Below the pieces are notes generated by a model that had not been told where the DNA came from, did not search any database, and worked only from the letters and a program-made list of their open reading frames with translations. Of a DNA stretch of 64,000 nt, positions 12,180 through 23,274 are shown one piece after another. The DNA comes from Sipunculus nudus (Eukaryota; Annelida; Sipuncula; Golfingiida; Sipunculidae). The position numbers and the translations under genes were made by a program. The stretch covers positions 95,843,642 through 95,907,641 of the forward strand of contig CM049306.1 of NCBI GenBank assembly GCA_026874595.1, in the 5' to 3' direction. How positions within the stretch are numbered: position 1 is the stretch's first letter; every line of letters starts with the position of its first letter.

Positions 12180-12350
12180 GGGGTTAGGACGTAGCCTATT
12201 GTTTGAGGTGCTGGACTTTGGACTTGAAGATCCCTGGTGCCTCAATGGCATAATGGAGAAATCTTGTTAGATCCTCTGTCTTACAAGAGGTTATGACTTC
12301 TGAATTATTCCTGACCCCATGCAGATAAAACCTGAAGGTTAAATAATACA
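12180..12350 (+). mobile_element. tRNA-derived SINE, family 1, diverged copy
   Basis: It aligns in the plus orientation with the reverse complement of 47035-47245: GTAGGACCTAGCCTA-like head, GTGCTGGACTT, GGTGCCTCAATGGCA, then GACTTCTGAATTATTCC, GACCCC and AAAACCTGAA. The B box is badly worn here; it is preserved in the 47-kb copy. Confidence 0.7.
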
Positions 12351-12479
12351 TGAGCTGGTATTGAAAACTGTGGTGCCAAGACTGGTAGAGAAGATGAGAT
12401 AAGAGATCTAAATGGAGCTTACCTTTGAGACTGAGAGTTATCAAATAAAGTAAACAGGTTTTGATTGTACAGAGGTCAT

Positions 12480-13300
12480 ATTTTTTTTTACATATATTAG
12501 AAATCCTATATTTGGATATGAATAAAAATCACAGATGATGGCAACCACCATCGTTTCACCAAGGGTCTTTCCCTGTTATCATGTCACTATATCCCATTTG
12601 AATCATACCATGGGTGAGTGAGGTCATAGTGACAGTAAGTTTAAACAAGGACCACTCTCGTATTCCTATTGGTCACACTTGACAGTATATGGCTCATACA
12701 CCTGTCTTTTCAGGGAAACATCAGGTTTTTAAAATCTCTTGTTTTCTGAAAACTTATGTTAGTCTCAGAAAAATCTGAGAAAAATGCAGAATTCATACTT
12801 TATAAGTGTGTGCTTATAAGTTACAGGAAGAAAGGCTATCACATGTAACCAAAGTACGGATGAATACCTCTCTGCACTGTAGTAAATGGTCAAGGAAAAG
12901 CAAGGAGCACAATTATTTAATTGATACCTACTCTGACTGGCATGTGGTGTGCATATTTTTATCAAAGTTACATATACACAAGAATATGTATGCAGTATGT
13001 GTAAATTTGTCCTTTGGAGAATACCTTTCTTTTACCTATTTGTTTATCTATAATGATTTTTATTTTTTTTTACTTTTAATTCCTTGAGTTTTGAAATAAG
13101 AAAACCCCTTTATAAATGCAGGTCACTGATCACAAGCAAAATGTATAATTAGCAGAAGCCTCTTTAATTATCACTTTTTATTAATTCATTAAAGTGAAGA
13201 TAAGAACCCACAAGTCTAAGCACAGACCATCAACCAATAATCAGCTTGTTAATCAGCACCTTTTTCCAATTTATTACTTCAGTAAGATGAGGAAGAGAAG
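12480..13300. other. Intronic stretch, nothing recognised
   Basis: AT-rich sequence next to the synapsin exon. No second exon, repeat or transposon end is seen. Confidence 0.5.
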
Positions 13301-13306
13301 ACTCAC

Positions 13307-13560
13307 CAGTCTGTGTGAAGGTCGTCAACCACGAGCAGGGTCTTACAGCGATCCTTGTTGTACGCTGGTTTAGGTGAGGAAGAAGACGAGAAGAGGCCGC
13401 GCGTGATTCCTTGGACAGTGGCAGTGCTGCCCTTGGACGGGGAGCTGGGGGCTGAGGGGGAGGGTCCTTTCTTCAGCGTGAAGATTGACCCAGGGTCTTC
13501 CTGGTCACGCAGCTCCCCCTGCAGGTCACCCGAGCTAAACCTTCGCCTCAGAAAGTTCAT
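13307..13560 (-). CDS. Syn: Synapsin, exon with domain A and start of domain C
   Basis: Synapsin is a neuronal phosphoprotein on the cytosolic face of synaptic vesicles that clusters the reserve pool and releases it on phosphorylation. Seen here: from the ATG at 13560-13558 the frame starts MNFLRRRFSSGDLQG, which is domain A with the RRFS PKA/CaMK target (Ser9). A Ser/Pro-rich linker follows (about residues 20-65), then CKTLLVVDDLHTDW, the start of the ATP-grasp-like domain C. The fly protein has a closely similar start of domain C ending in TDW followed by SKYF. The exon ends at 13307 with a canonical donor (GTGAGT on the minus strand, 13306-13301) that splits the Trp codon TG|G. The next exon completes it exactly. 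Codon use and GC content stand out from the AT-rich flanks. The start is the conserved Met, but the frame stays open upstream to the acceptor at 13781, so a longer N-terminus is possible. Only the N-terminal part of the gene is in the window. Confidence 0.93.
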
Positions 13561-13781
13561 GTTCTGAGAGAAACTCTCTCGAAACCTTGAGAACGTAATC
13601 TTGGCGGTTTCAATGGGCGACCAAGATGATATACTATCTATAACGTGATCGAGTATTCCTTTCTCCTGAACTTCTGGTATATCCGTTAACGTACTTGCAC
13701 GATGAAAAGGTCTGTCAGCTGCTTGCTGCTGCTGAGTGAAGGTGGCAAGACTAGAGTCTGATTTGCTCCTCTGCTCCAGCG
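13561..13781 (-). other. Open 5' part of the synapsin exon: N-terminal extension or 5' UTR
   Basis: The synapsin exon starts at a clear acceptor (TTGTTTCAG, AG at 13783-13782, pyrimidine-rich tract before it). Between it and the canonical Met, all 73 full codons in the synapsin frame are open. The translation begins LEQRSKSDSSLATF, includes a QQQQ run, then HRAST, and reaches FSRFRESFSQN directly before the Met. No in-frame ATG occurs in this stretch. The stretch is either coding sequence of a longer isoform fed by an upstream exon ending in phase 1, or 5' UTR that happens to be open. I lean slightly toward coding because the segment is long, GC-richer than its surroundings and open throughout, but homology has not been tested. 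Confidence 0.6.
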
Positions 13782-13789
13782 CTGAAACA

Positions 13790-15605
13790 AGTGTATTAAA
13801 GAATAAAAGATCACATTAAAGTAAACAACACAACCTTAAATATAAAATAAACCTTTCTTATACCTCAGTTATACAGGAGAACTTCAACTTCAAATCTGTG
13901 CCACAGAATACCTAAAATATAGTATATTGATATAACCATTTTTTGTATTTTTTTTAAATAATATGTAGTGTAAATGTTTATATGTTTAATTTTATTTCCA
14001 TTCCCCAAATGTCACTGAAGATAATTTATAAAATTATTTTCTCAGGTGATATATCAATTTTAGGAAATTCATTCAAAGCAAAACATAGTATAAGACAATT
14101 TAACATACTGCTATCATATTTATGAGAGAGAAAAAGAAAATTCCCAATATAAATTATATGGTATCAAATACCTTTACAAGTTCAAAACTTTCATTTACTG
14201 ATCATATTTAATTTAAATATTTAATCTCACATGAGTAAAGCAATGATTTATTTAAAATTTATAGCTATTTTTTTAAATGAAACATGCATTATATAAGTAA
14301 ACTTAATACATTGCCAAAGCATCAACCGAGGATAGTCATCAAATTTACATCAGCTAAAATGAACAAACTGGTAATGATGCAAGCAAATTAATAGCTTTAG
14401 AGCCATGTGCTGGAGGTCTAGGTGCAACAGGCAGGTGGTGAGGGGAAAAAATGGTATTTTCAAAACATGGGCAGCTGACGGTTGATGGTTTCTGATTTAA
14501 ATTTTTCTCATCCATTATCATCAAGTGCATGTATTTTTTATATATATTTGAAACAGTAATTAGCTATATGGTGCATTCTATATAAAAATACTTCAAACTA
14601 ACAACACCTGTCAATTTTTAGAAAACACACTTCTGTATGTCATAGACATATCAATTCAACAACTCTTGTTAGGAATGCATGCCTATCCCAGCTATCAAAT
14701 TTCAAGAAATGAATTTCTTGACATAATGATTAAAACAAAAATTAAATGTTTCTGTGATCTTAAACTGATATCTTTAACTTTATCTGTGATATTGTCTTTG
14801 ACTTTATTTATACTAATATAAGAGGATGTTAATTCAAATGAGCAGGTGTTGGTTAAAAAGTAAATTTGAAATACTCATAAAGGAGAAAGATATGCTGTAC
14901 AATGCAGTGTTCATGACTTCAGTGTTACTTAACCAAAATCCCATAAACAACCAATAAGATTCAATAAATGTTAAAGCCAGATTTTAAATAAAACAAAAAA
15001 TTTTTCATAGGACTCCAATTAAAATTTAAAAAAAATTCAAAGGACTCAGATGATTAGACTATTGATTATCTCAGAACCAATCTATTTTGGGTTATATCTT
15101 GACCAGGGATATGACTTAAACAGTACATTTTGGTATTAACATATAAGGAGAGAAAAGCAAAGCAACAATAAATCTGTTACACACCTGTACATCTTACCTG
15201 GAATAAAGGTTTTAATTCTGGTGTTGCATAAAAGGATAATAAAGAAGATTATAACACAACTGTCATTTCTGGATTTCTTAACAATTACAATCTACATAAT
15301 TTTAACCTAAGACATGAAAAACTCTGTAATCCATCATTTATTCAGCCTGACATAACAGACCTATATCTTTCAAGAGGGACACTTTATAAGTGACATATGT
15401 TGGTCTCAAACCAATATTTTATTACCTCTCTTACATGGGGGAATTCCATTACCTTCGTGAGGTATATTTTAAGCTGTTACACAATGCTGTTTGTACAAAA
15501 AGTTAATTCTCAGCATATTTATCAGTAGATATCATGTTGCTCATGTAACGTACACCTCATACTCAGCAGTGATAAAAAAGTTTTTCCAGATCTCCTGCAC
15601 TTTAA
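13790..15605. other. AT-rich stretch upstream of the synapsin exon
   Basis: The first 45 bases form the pyrimidine tract and branch region of the synapsin acceptor on the minus strand. Beyond that the sequence is AT-rich without recognisable features. A CAG|GTAAGA donor-like site near 15193 has no convincing exon in front of it. Confidence 0.5.
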
Positions 15606-15610
15606 CCTTT

Positions 15611-15843
15611 GCTTTGTCTAGTTTTCCGGGTTTCGCCACCAGGGCTGGTAAAGGGCCAAGAATTGTAATCAGACCAATGAGAGCATGGTATCCCATTGTA
15701 CATCAAAGCTATTAGAGCAGGGTGTTGCAGGTTTTGAAATTTGGAGTTGGATGCACAATGCTATACCAGGCTCTCATTGGTCTGATCAAATGTGTTTGCC
15801 CTGTGTAAACCCTGGTGGTGAAACTCAGAGAATCTTGCTTTAC
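15611..15843. mobile_element. Palindromic fold-back MITE
   Basis: The left arm (about 15611-15708) and right arm (about 15747-15843) are inverted copies centred near 15727. Pairs include AATCAGACCAATGAGAGC with GCTCTCATTGGTCTGATC, and CGCCACCAGGG with CCCTGGTGGTG. The central spacer is about 38 bp. Arms of roughly 97 bp on a 233-bp element fit a fold-back MITE. The target-site duplication and superfamily are not clear. Confidence 0.75.
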
Positions 15844-15849
15844 GAAGAA

Positions 15850-17380
15850 GCAGATATAAAGAAGAAGATATAGAATGACTGCAATGTATATCTGCTGCAT
15901 GAGGAGTGTCATTTTGTGTTGGTCCTTGAAGTTTAATATCAAGGTCAATGAGAATCAGTGCCATAGCATTATATACATGTAGGAACATTTTCTGTATGTC
16001 ACAAGTCTCTATCTGAAGTCCGCAGTAAGGCCACATACAAAAAATATTGTTCTACCCACTATGGAAACAAAAAATATAATGTGAGTGAGCATATTCTATT
16101 TTTATTAGTTTAGCAGTGTAAACACAATATGAGGAATTAGCCAGCTTCTCTAGAAAATACAAAAATAGCTTCAGTCCTAGAAATGGTGTATATAATCAAC
16201 TATAACAGTCCATTTTCCCTAAATTTATGGATCCTTTACATGAATTTTTTTATGGCCTAAGTATCCACAGAACATTTATGTGAAAACTGCTATCATGATT
16301 CTTAACAGTAAGAAGAATCAATTGATTTTAAAACTTAGAGTAAAATTCCAAGGTATTTGTCAGAAGCAGCCATTTGATACATTCATGGCAGACAAATCTT
16401 ACTCTCTCATTCTTTTTTCCTATTTCAAAAGATTTTGGGAATTTTTTAAAGCTTTATTATTGTTCCTGTAATCAACACTACCCAGTGCTCAAACTGCAAC
16501 CAGCCTGTCCTATTTGGGAAAGCAATTAGGCACATGCACTTCACTGAAGTTAGTTAATAACCACTGTTTCACACAGAGCTTCAATCAAAAATAAGTAAAG
16601 TCTGTGTGAAAAACTATGATAAATTATTGGTGAAATGGCCTTAAACATGTTTCTCCGGTTTTTAATTTGTCAATGTGTCAAGCCTTGCCAGGCTCTTCCT
16701 GGGCCTAACTGCTCAACCTTGCTTTATAATTACACCAGCATCTCAGTGTCTCTTGCTGGCGGGGCTGTTTGCTTCTTAATTGGATTGTTTCTCGTCTACA
16801 TTAGATTCAGTCACAGACCAAGGCTGTGACCAGCTTAACAGTACTGCAGGAAATTCTGCGATTTTCTTACAGTCCATTTTATCTACATCGAGAGACGACA
16901 GTGCCAGGTGGGCAAAGAACTGGGTATTGACGTAAAGTAGCCAGAAGTATAGGGTATATCGTAAAGTCATTTATAGTTATGATGAAATGTTTTTACATTA
17001 TTAAATACACAAATCGTGCATATCTAGAAACTGGCAATGGTTTCAGGTCAATACTATGTGATATTTATGAAGCCTTAGCACTAAATAACAAAAATCTTGC
17101 TTCATATTTTCTAACAAAACTAATGAATATGTACATTTGCTAACAAAACTAATAAATATGTTAATTACATTCTTCCTTTTCTGTTAACAATGTGAGAGCT
17201 GGTATATCAAAATATTCTGATATAATTAACCTTTATTTTTGTAAATGTATAACGACAGGAAATTTATGTATCAATACACGATGCAGTTCAGTTTTGCTCT
17301 TTAGATGTTTAAGCTGCAATGATTAAAAAAAGGCATAGAAATGAAAAAATACTAGTCCTGATGAAAGTACTGAGTTAAAA
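15850..17380. other. AT-rich stretch, nothing firm
   Basis: A plus-strand 64-codon ORF (16635-16829) has a hydrophobic segment but no splice, promoter or family evidence. The rest shows no repeat or exon that I recognise. Confidence 0.45.
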
Positions 17381-17384
17381 GGTT

Positions 17385-18640
17385 TGAAATTTATGTGAGG
17401 AAATTTCTTCTGGGCCTGTTTTATTTGAAGATATTTTTACAAATGCCTAAGAAATTTATGTGAGGAAATTTCTTGTGTGCTTGTTTTATTTGAAAAAAAT
17501 TTACAATGCCAAAGAAATTTATGTGAGGAAATTTCTTGTGTGCTTGTTTTATTTGAAGAAACTTTACAATGCCAAAGAAATTTATGTAAGGATGTTTCTT
17601 CTTTCCTTGTTTTATCTAAAAAAATCTTTTTAATGCCAAAAAAATTTATGCAAGGAAATTTCTTGTGTGGTTGTTTTGTTTGAAGAAATTTTACAATGCC
17701 AAAGAAATGTATGTGAGGATGTTTATTCTTTCCTTGTTTTATCTGAAAAAACTTTCAGTGCCAAAGAAATTAATGCAAGGAAATTTCTTGTGTGCCTGTT
17801 TTATTTGAAGAAATTTTACAATTGCCAAAGAAATGTATGTAAGGAAATTTCTTTGTGTGCTTGTTTTATTTTAAGAAATTTGTCAATGCCAAAGAAATTT
17901 ATGTGAGGAAATTTCTTTTGTGCTTGTTTTAAATGAAGAAATTTTATAACTGCTAAAGAAATTTATGAGAGGAAATTTCTTGTGTGCTTGTTTTATATGA
18001 AAAATTTTACAACTGCCAAAGAAATTTATGCAAGGAAATTTGTGTGTGCTTGTTTTATTTGAAAATTTCACAAAGCCAAAGAAATTTATGTGAGAAATTT
18101 TCTTGTGAGCTTGTTTTATTTGAAGAAACTTTACAATGCCAAAGAAATTTATGCAGGGAAATTTCTTGTGTGCTTGTTTTATTTGAAGAAATTTTACAAT
18201 TGCCAAAGGAATTTATACAAGGAAATTTGTGCTATGCTTGTTTTATTTGAAGAAATTTTACAATGCCAAAGAAATTTATGAGGAAATTTTTTGTGTGTTT
18301 TGTTTTATTTTAAGAAATTTTACAATGCCAAAGAAATTTATGTGAGGAAAATTTTTTGTGTGCTTGTTTTAAATGAAGAAATTTTATAACTGCTAAAGAA
18401 ATTCATGAGAGGAAATTTCTTGTGTGCTTGTTTTATATGAAGAAATTTTACAACTGCTAAAGAAATTTATGCAAGGAAATTTCTTGTGTGTTTGTTTATT
18501 TGAAGAAATTCTACAGTGTCAAAGAAAATTCTGTGAGGAAACTTCTTGTGTCCTGAAGAAATTTCACAATGCCAAAGAAATGATGTGTGGAACATCCTTC
18601 TGTCCTTGGTTTATTTAAAGGAATTTTCAATTGTCAAAGA
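17385..18640 (+). repeat. 63-bp minisatellite, about 20 copies
   Basis: Unit: CCAAAGAAATTTATGTGAGG, AAATTTCTTGTGTGCTTG, then TTTTATTTGAAGAAATTTTACAATG. Most copies are 60-64 bp, with single-base indels and mixed variants. Because 63 is divisible by three, several frames give 21-residue periodic ORFs on both strands. These are shadows of the array: indels break every frame after a few copies. Confidence 0.92.
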
Positions 18641-18649
18641 TCAAAAACT

Positions 18650-20280
18650 TCAAAGCAACTTTAAAATTTTGTTGTTATTGTGCCAGTCTCCTCTGAAGGC
18701 AAAAAAATCTATATTTCTAGTACAGATCTCCTGGGAGGCATCATTAACATACAGGTCACACTTTATAATGTGATTAAAAATGTTAATTTTGACTGTAAAA
18801 AAAATGTCCAGAGAACCATCACAGACCATTATGCAATACTGGCTTAGGTTTTATATCAATTAGTGTAATACTCTTATCATTATAGCTTCAGAGCTGGTGT
18901 AAACTGCCCTCTCGGGAGCCACGATTGATTTGTTCGGTACTTGGTCTCAATAATGGATAACACCAGCAGTAGATGCCAATCAGTGGTGGCCGGCTGTATC
19001 TAATGACTGCTTAGACTGCGCTCACTAAACCAGTAAGTCAAGATACCAGTCAGCCCAGGCAGGTGAAGAATCTATAAAACACCAGGCCTTCATCACTAGT
19101 GACTGGTGAGGTCAATCATTAAGCTAATTAATGAGAAGAATAATCACTTTTTTTTTAAACTGCAATACATTTTTCCCATATTACTGTCAATTTCATTTTC
19201 ATGTGAAGAATCTTAACATATCATTTATCAACAATCAATCCACTTAAAAACAGTTTCAACAATGTAGACATATAACCTGCCAAGTATACTGGAAAACCCT
19301 GACCTGGTATTTTAATTTTAGTTGATGACATTATGAATGAACAAACACACAGTTTAAGGTCCTTTTGGATTCAGTTTTACAAGTTAATGTATCACCTTCA
19401 GCATTTGTATACACCTGTACAATCAGCATAAGAAGCGCAATGTATCAGGAGCAGACTTTAGAAAGGGATAAGATTTAAGAAATGGATGAGTCTGAAACCA
19501 AAAAAAAATAATGAGAAACCTTATAAGGCCCTTCAGGTGCAGAAAATGGGGCAGGGTCCAGACCACCAAAATTGGACCCACCTGCCCCCTATGGAGCAAC
19601 TTCTATGTATGTGTTAAGTCCAGATTTATATAAATTAATAAAGACATTATGACCCATTTACCTTTCAGGAAAGCCTGCAAAATCATAAGTAGAGGAGTCT
19701 TTTCTGCCAGGGGTTACAAAATATGGCATGTCTAATTGATTGATATTGATTTTCATAAAGAAAATTTTAATTTATACATTTCAACTGCTCAAGACTGATC
19801 CGTGTGTCTGCATAACAACACAACAAATTCCAATACGCTTTCCATAACGTATGATATAAATGTGTAAATATGAAGAAGGGGTGCTACCAGTCTCACCTTG
19901 TTGGTCATGATAATCAAGGAAACTCTATTTCGGGGAAATCCATGCAGCGCATGTGTCAGTGATAATTTTGAATAATATTTTGAAGGTGTTTTCCTTCATG
20001 CAGATATATTAACCTGACTGAAGCACACCATTTATGATTATTTATACCACTATAAAACCCTGTTTTTTAAAGAGATTGCTATCTGGCAAAAGCTTTTGTT
20101 CACACTTTAATAAAGTGTTTCTGTTTCAGTTTTACTTGTCTGTCTTCATCTTTTCAAGATCTAAACATTTACCACACCTGAAGTTTTTTAGTCCTAGTTT
20201 TTAGTAAATGTACTAATCCCTGGTCAGACAAATGCCTATCCTAATAGCTATGACAAGGCAATATTCAAGGGATCTCTAAT
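18650..20280. other. Unique-looking stretch without recognised gene
   Basis: A modestly GC-richer patch at about 18900-19080 has no open frame or splice signal that I trust. The rest is AT-rich. Confidence 0.45.
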
Positions 20281-21304
20281 AATAAACTAGATGTGTCGGT
20301 ACGACACGAATGCCCCCGCCTGGGGCAAATTAGAAACATTTATAAATTTTGTAAAATTTTTTTAAGTTCAGGAGGTGTTGTATGGTCAAAAGTAGGTCAA
20401 GAAGGGCAAAATGCAAACTCGATCTGTAACGGGTCATTATCAAGGAACACACCAAAAGTCAAGCCAGTATGCAGGCATTGTGAAAAAAAGTCCATACATG
20501 TGCATTTTACATAAAAATTTCTGTCTTTCATGAAATTTTCTATGTTCAGGATCTGTCATATGGTCAAAAATAGGTTAACTGGGACGAAACGCGAATTCGA
20601 CCTGTAAGTGGTCATTATGCGCCCACAGACTGTCAAGAATATCAAGGCGTGTTGGTTAAATAATATTCATTTTAATCTGTTTATTCATATAATTTATGTT
20701 ATTTTTTGTATGTGGTTAATATTTCTATTTGGTATGTCTGTTCATGGTAACGGGCTTGTGTACAGATGTTCAATGTAGTCCAGCATTAACAGGCACCATA
20801 TGGTCAAGTACTACGCCATTAGGGCAGTGGACAGTACTGTCCCAGTGACAGAATACATTAAGCTTGATTTGTTGCTACTCTTATATGAAAGGGATTTTGG
20901 GTGGGGTGACATTTCCTTAAGAGGGTGTTTCCTTTGAACTTAGTTAATGTTTCTATAGATAAATGGTTGGAATAACGCCTGGGAACAAGAGGGTTCCTTC
21001 TTTCTTATTGGTTAGTCTTTAGTGATTCAAGGCGGGGCATGAACTTGCCAATCAAAAAGTAAATAATCTATAAAAGACCACGATCATCCAGAAAGGGGGC
21101 GCTCACCTTTAGACCACCACCAGCAAAAAATTCAAGAGTGATATGAGTGGCCACAGGAAGCAAAAATGGACCTAAGTAATTATGACGTGAAACTAAGTTA
21201 ACAGGAATAAAATACATCAGAAGTGATACAGTGCAACAAAAAGGAATTTTTATATATTTGTGTGTGTATACATATATATATATATACACATACTATTGTG
21301 TGTG

Positions 21305-21500
21305 AGACTGGAATAACTTTTATATTTGACACTCAAATGGATTTACTAATGAAAGGAAATATACAAGTGCTAAAGCGGAATAACTTTTATATTTGACTCA
21401 CAAATGGATATACTCTCGGATGGAGATACACAAGTGCTAAACTGGAATTACTTTTATATTTGATTCAATAACGGATTTACCCAAGAGAGAAGCACAAACA
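21305..21500 (+). repeat. 67-bp tandem repeat, three copies
   Basis: GGAATAACTTTTATATTTGA begins at 21310, at 21377 and, with one change, at 21444. Each is followed by a CAAATGGAT-type block and ACAAGTGCTAAA. It lies within the sequence separating the two halves of the family F element. Confidence 0.85.
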
Positions 21501-21839
21501 ATGGACATTCTACAAGAAGGTTAGCCTGGTTTTGGTATAAGAATAGATATGGACTTGGTGATGATACATTCAGATGCGCCTATTTAACAGTTTAATAGTT
21601 TTAAATGTATTATTACCTCTTGTTGTCATTATAATTATATACTTATATAATCACAATCCTGTGTTGTTCTTTCTCAAATGTGGAGTGTGCTGAACAATCT
21701 GAAGCCCAAAAAAAATTGTTCAGTGTTCTCTTTAATTGGTTTAATTAATAATTCTAGAGTAACACTTGACACAGACCAAACATTGGGCCAGTATCTGTAA
21801 GCATAGCATTGCGAAACTAGAATATTAGCAAAAGCTGGT

Positions 21840-22460
21840 AATCAGTTATAAATTTAAATTGGAGAGGAATGTACCATGTTTTATAACAATCCACCAAATG
21901 CTTCCTGAGAAATATCCCCCTAAGTTTTTTTTCTATACTAAGCTCTGTGACCTTGAAAAGTAGGTCAAGACCACCCATCTTTGAACCTGACTAAGATTTT
22001 GTAAATATGATGCAAAAGCACTGAAGTTATGAAGTTCCTTAGTTAAATACCTTTGGAGATATCCTGCACAAAGGCCAAAATTGAAAAATCCGATAAAATT
22101 TTATAAAAAAATCAGAAATTGCAGGTGACGCCACCAAAATTGTGCAGCACGTACAGACCATCAGTCCCAATGACCAAAGTAAGTTTTGTGAAAATCCACA
22201 CAATGGTTCCTGAGATATATAGCTTCTGAGTATTTTTCTATAATCAGCTCTAAAATGTCGAAAAATGGGTCAAGGTCACCCATCTTCGAACTTGACCGGG
22301 ATTTTATCGATATACATCTTCACTGATGAAATAAAATTCCAACGGTGATTCCTTTTAGAGATATCCCGCTCACAAGGTAAAAGTTAACAGACAGATGGAC
22401 GGATAGACGGACAGCTTGGGTGCCAACAATAGCCCATCAGCCTATGACCTGAGGGCTAAA
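21840..22460 (+). mobile_element. Helentron-like fragment inserted in the family F element
   Basis: Two tandem units of about 300 bp share TTCCTGAGAAATAT/TTCCTGAGATATAT, a GGTCAAG(G/A)(T/C)CACCCATCTT block and a GAGATATCC block. A near GGTGGCGCCACC core (GGTGACGCCACC) lies between them. The end has GGACGGATAGACGGACAG followed by the bulged hairpin AGCCCATCAG...CTGAGGGCT (22430-22456) and AAAAA. The family F units resume immediately after it. The 5' boundary is not fixed and may lie nearer 20630. Confidence 0.6.
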
Positions 22461-23274
22461 AACGGCTGTACATGTACATTTGTCATGAAAATTTATATTT
22501 TTCATGAAATTTCCTATGTTTAGGAGCCGTAAAACAATCAAAAGTAGGTCAACCGGGACGAAACAGGAACTCAATCTGTAACTGGTCATTATCTGCATAC
22601 ACACCAAAAATCAGGCCAATATCTGCAGGCATTGCGAAAAAAAGTCCGTACATGTGTATTTGTCATGAAAATTTCTATTTTTCATGAAATTTTCTAAGTT
22701 AAGGAGCCGTAAATGGTCAAAAGTAGGTCAACCAGGAGAAAACACAAACTCGATCTGTAACTGGTCAATATCTGCATACACACCAAAAATCAGGCCAATA
22801 TCTGCAGGTATTGCAAAAAAAAGTCTGTACATGTGTATTTGTCATGAAAATTTCTATTTTTCATGAAATTTTCTAAGTTAAGAAGCCGTAAAACGGTCAA
22901 AAGTAGGTCAACGGGGAGGAAACGAGAACTCGATTTGTAACTGGTCATTATCTCCCCACGCACCAAAAATCAGGCCAATATCTGCAGGCATTGCGAAAAA
23001 AAGTCTGTACATGTGTATTTGTCATGAAAATTTCTATTTTTCATGAAATTTTCTAAGTTTAGGAGCCGTAAAACTGTCAAAAGTAGGTCAACCGGGACGA
23101 AACGCGAACTCAATCTGTAACTAGTCATTATCTGCCCACGCACCAAAAATCAGGCCAATATCTGCAGGCATTGCGAAAGAAAGTTCGTACAACTGTTTGA
23201 TTTCAGAAGGACGGAATGACATGGGTAAAAACTATATGCCCCGGCCACTTTGTGGAGGGGGCATAATAAAATTT

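Larger units (their letters stand above)
9887..13306 (-). other. Synapsin intron between the two recognised exons
   Basis: A 3.4-kb GT-AG intron. It carries a 34-bp Helentron-like end motif (10150-10183), AT-rich sequence with no coding signal (10190-11140), a 25-base G tract (11142-11166), a 745-bp Helentron-like element (11323-12067) and a SINE copy (12180-12350). The remaining 0.95 kb to the exon is AT-rich and shows nothing recognisable. Confidence 0.85.
20287..23270 (+). mobile_element. Helentron-like element, family F, split by later insertion
   Basis: The 5' end is ACTAGAT then the hairpin GTGTCG-GTA-CGACAC and GAATGCCCCCGCC. The 3' end has a hairpin-like GCCCCGGCCACTTTGTGG then AGGGGGCATAATAAA. 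Between them are 180-bp units with GTACATGTGTATTTG, CATGAAAA...TTTTCATG and GTCAAAAGTAGGTCAACCGG. Two partial units lie on the left (20340-20628) and more than four on the right (from about 22460; unit starts near 22464, 22644, 22823 and 23003). The middle, about 20628-22458, does not belong to the unit. Confidence 0.75.

Noticed and set aside
13355-13567. Plus-strand 70-codon ORF over the synapsin exon.
   Set aside because: It is the antisense shadow of the conserved synapsin coding sequence.
16635-16829. Plus-strand ORF with a hydrophobic segment (small membrane protein).
   Set aside because: Hydrophobic stretches are common in translations of T-rich DNA. No family, splice or promoter evidence supports it.
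17477-18281. Cys-containing periodic ORFs in the 63-bp array.
   Set aside because: Indels between units break every frame. There is no start context, splice site or domain.
22270-22278. TCAAGGTCA as a nuclear-receptor half-site (also seen near 29805, 31458 and 54128).
   Set aside because: Nine-base matches of this kind are expected by chance in 64 kb, and some sit in transposon units.
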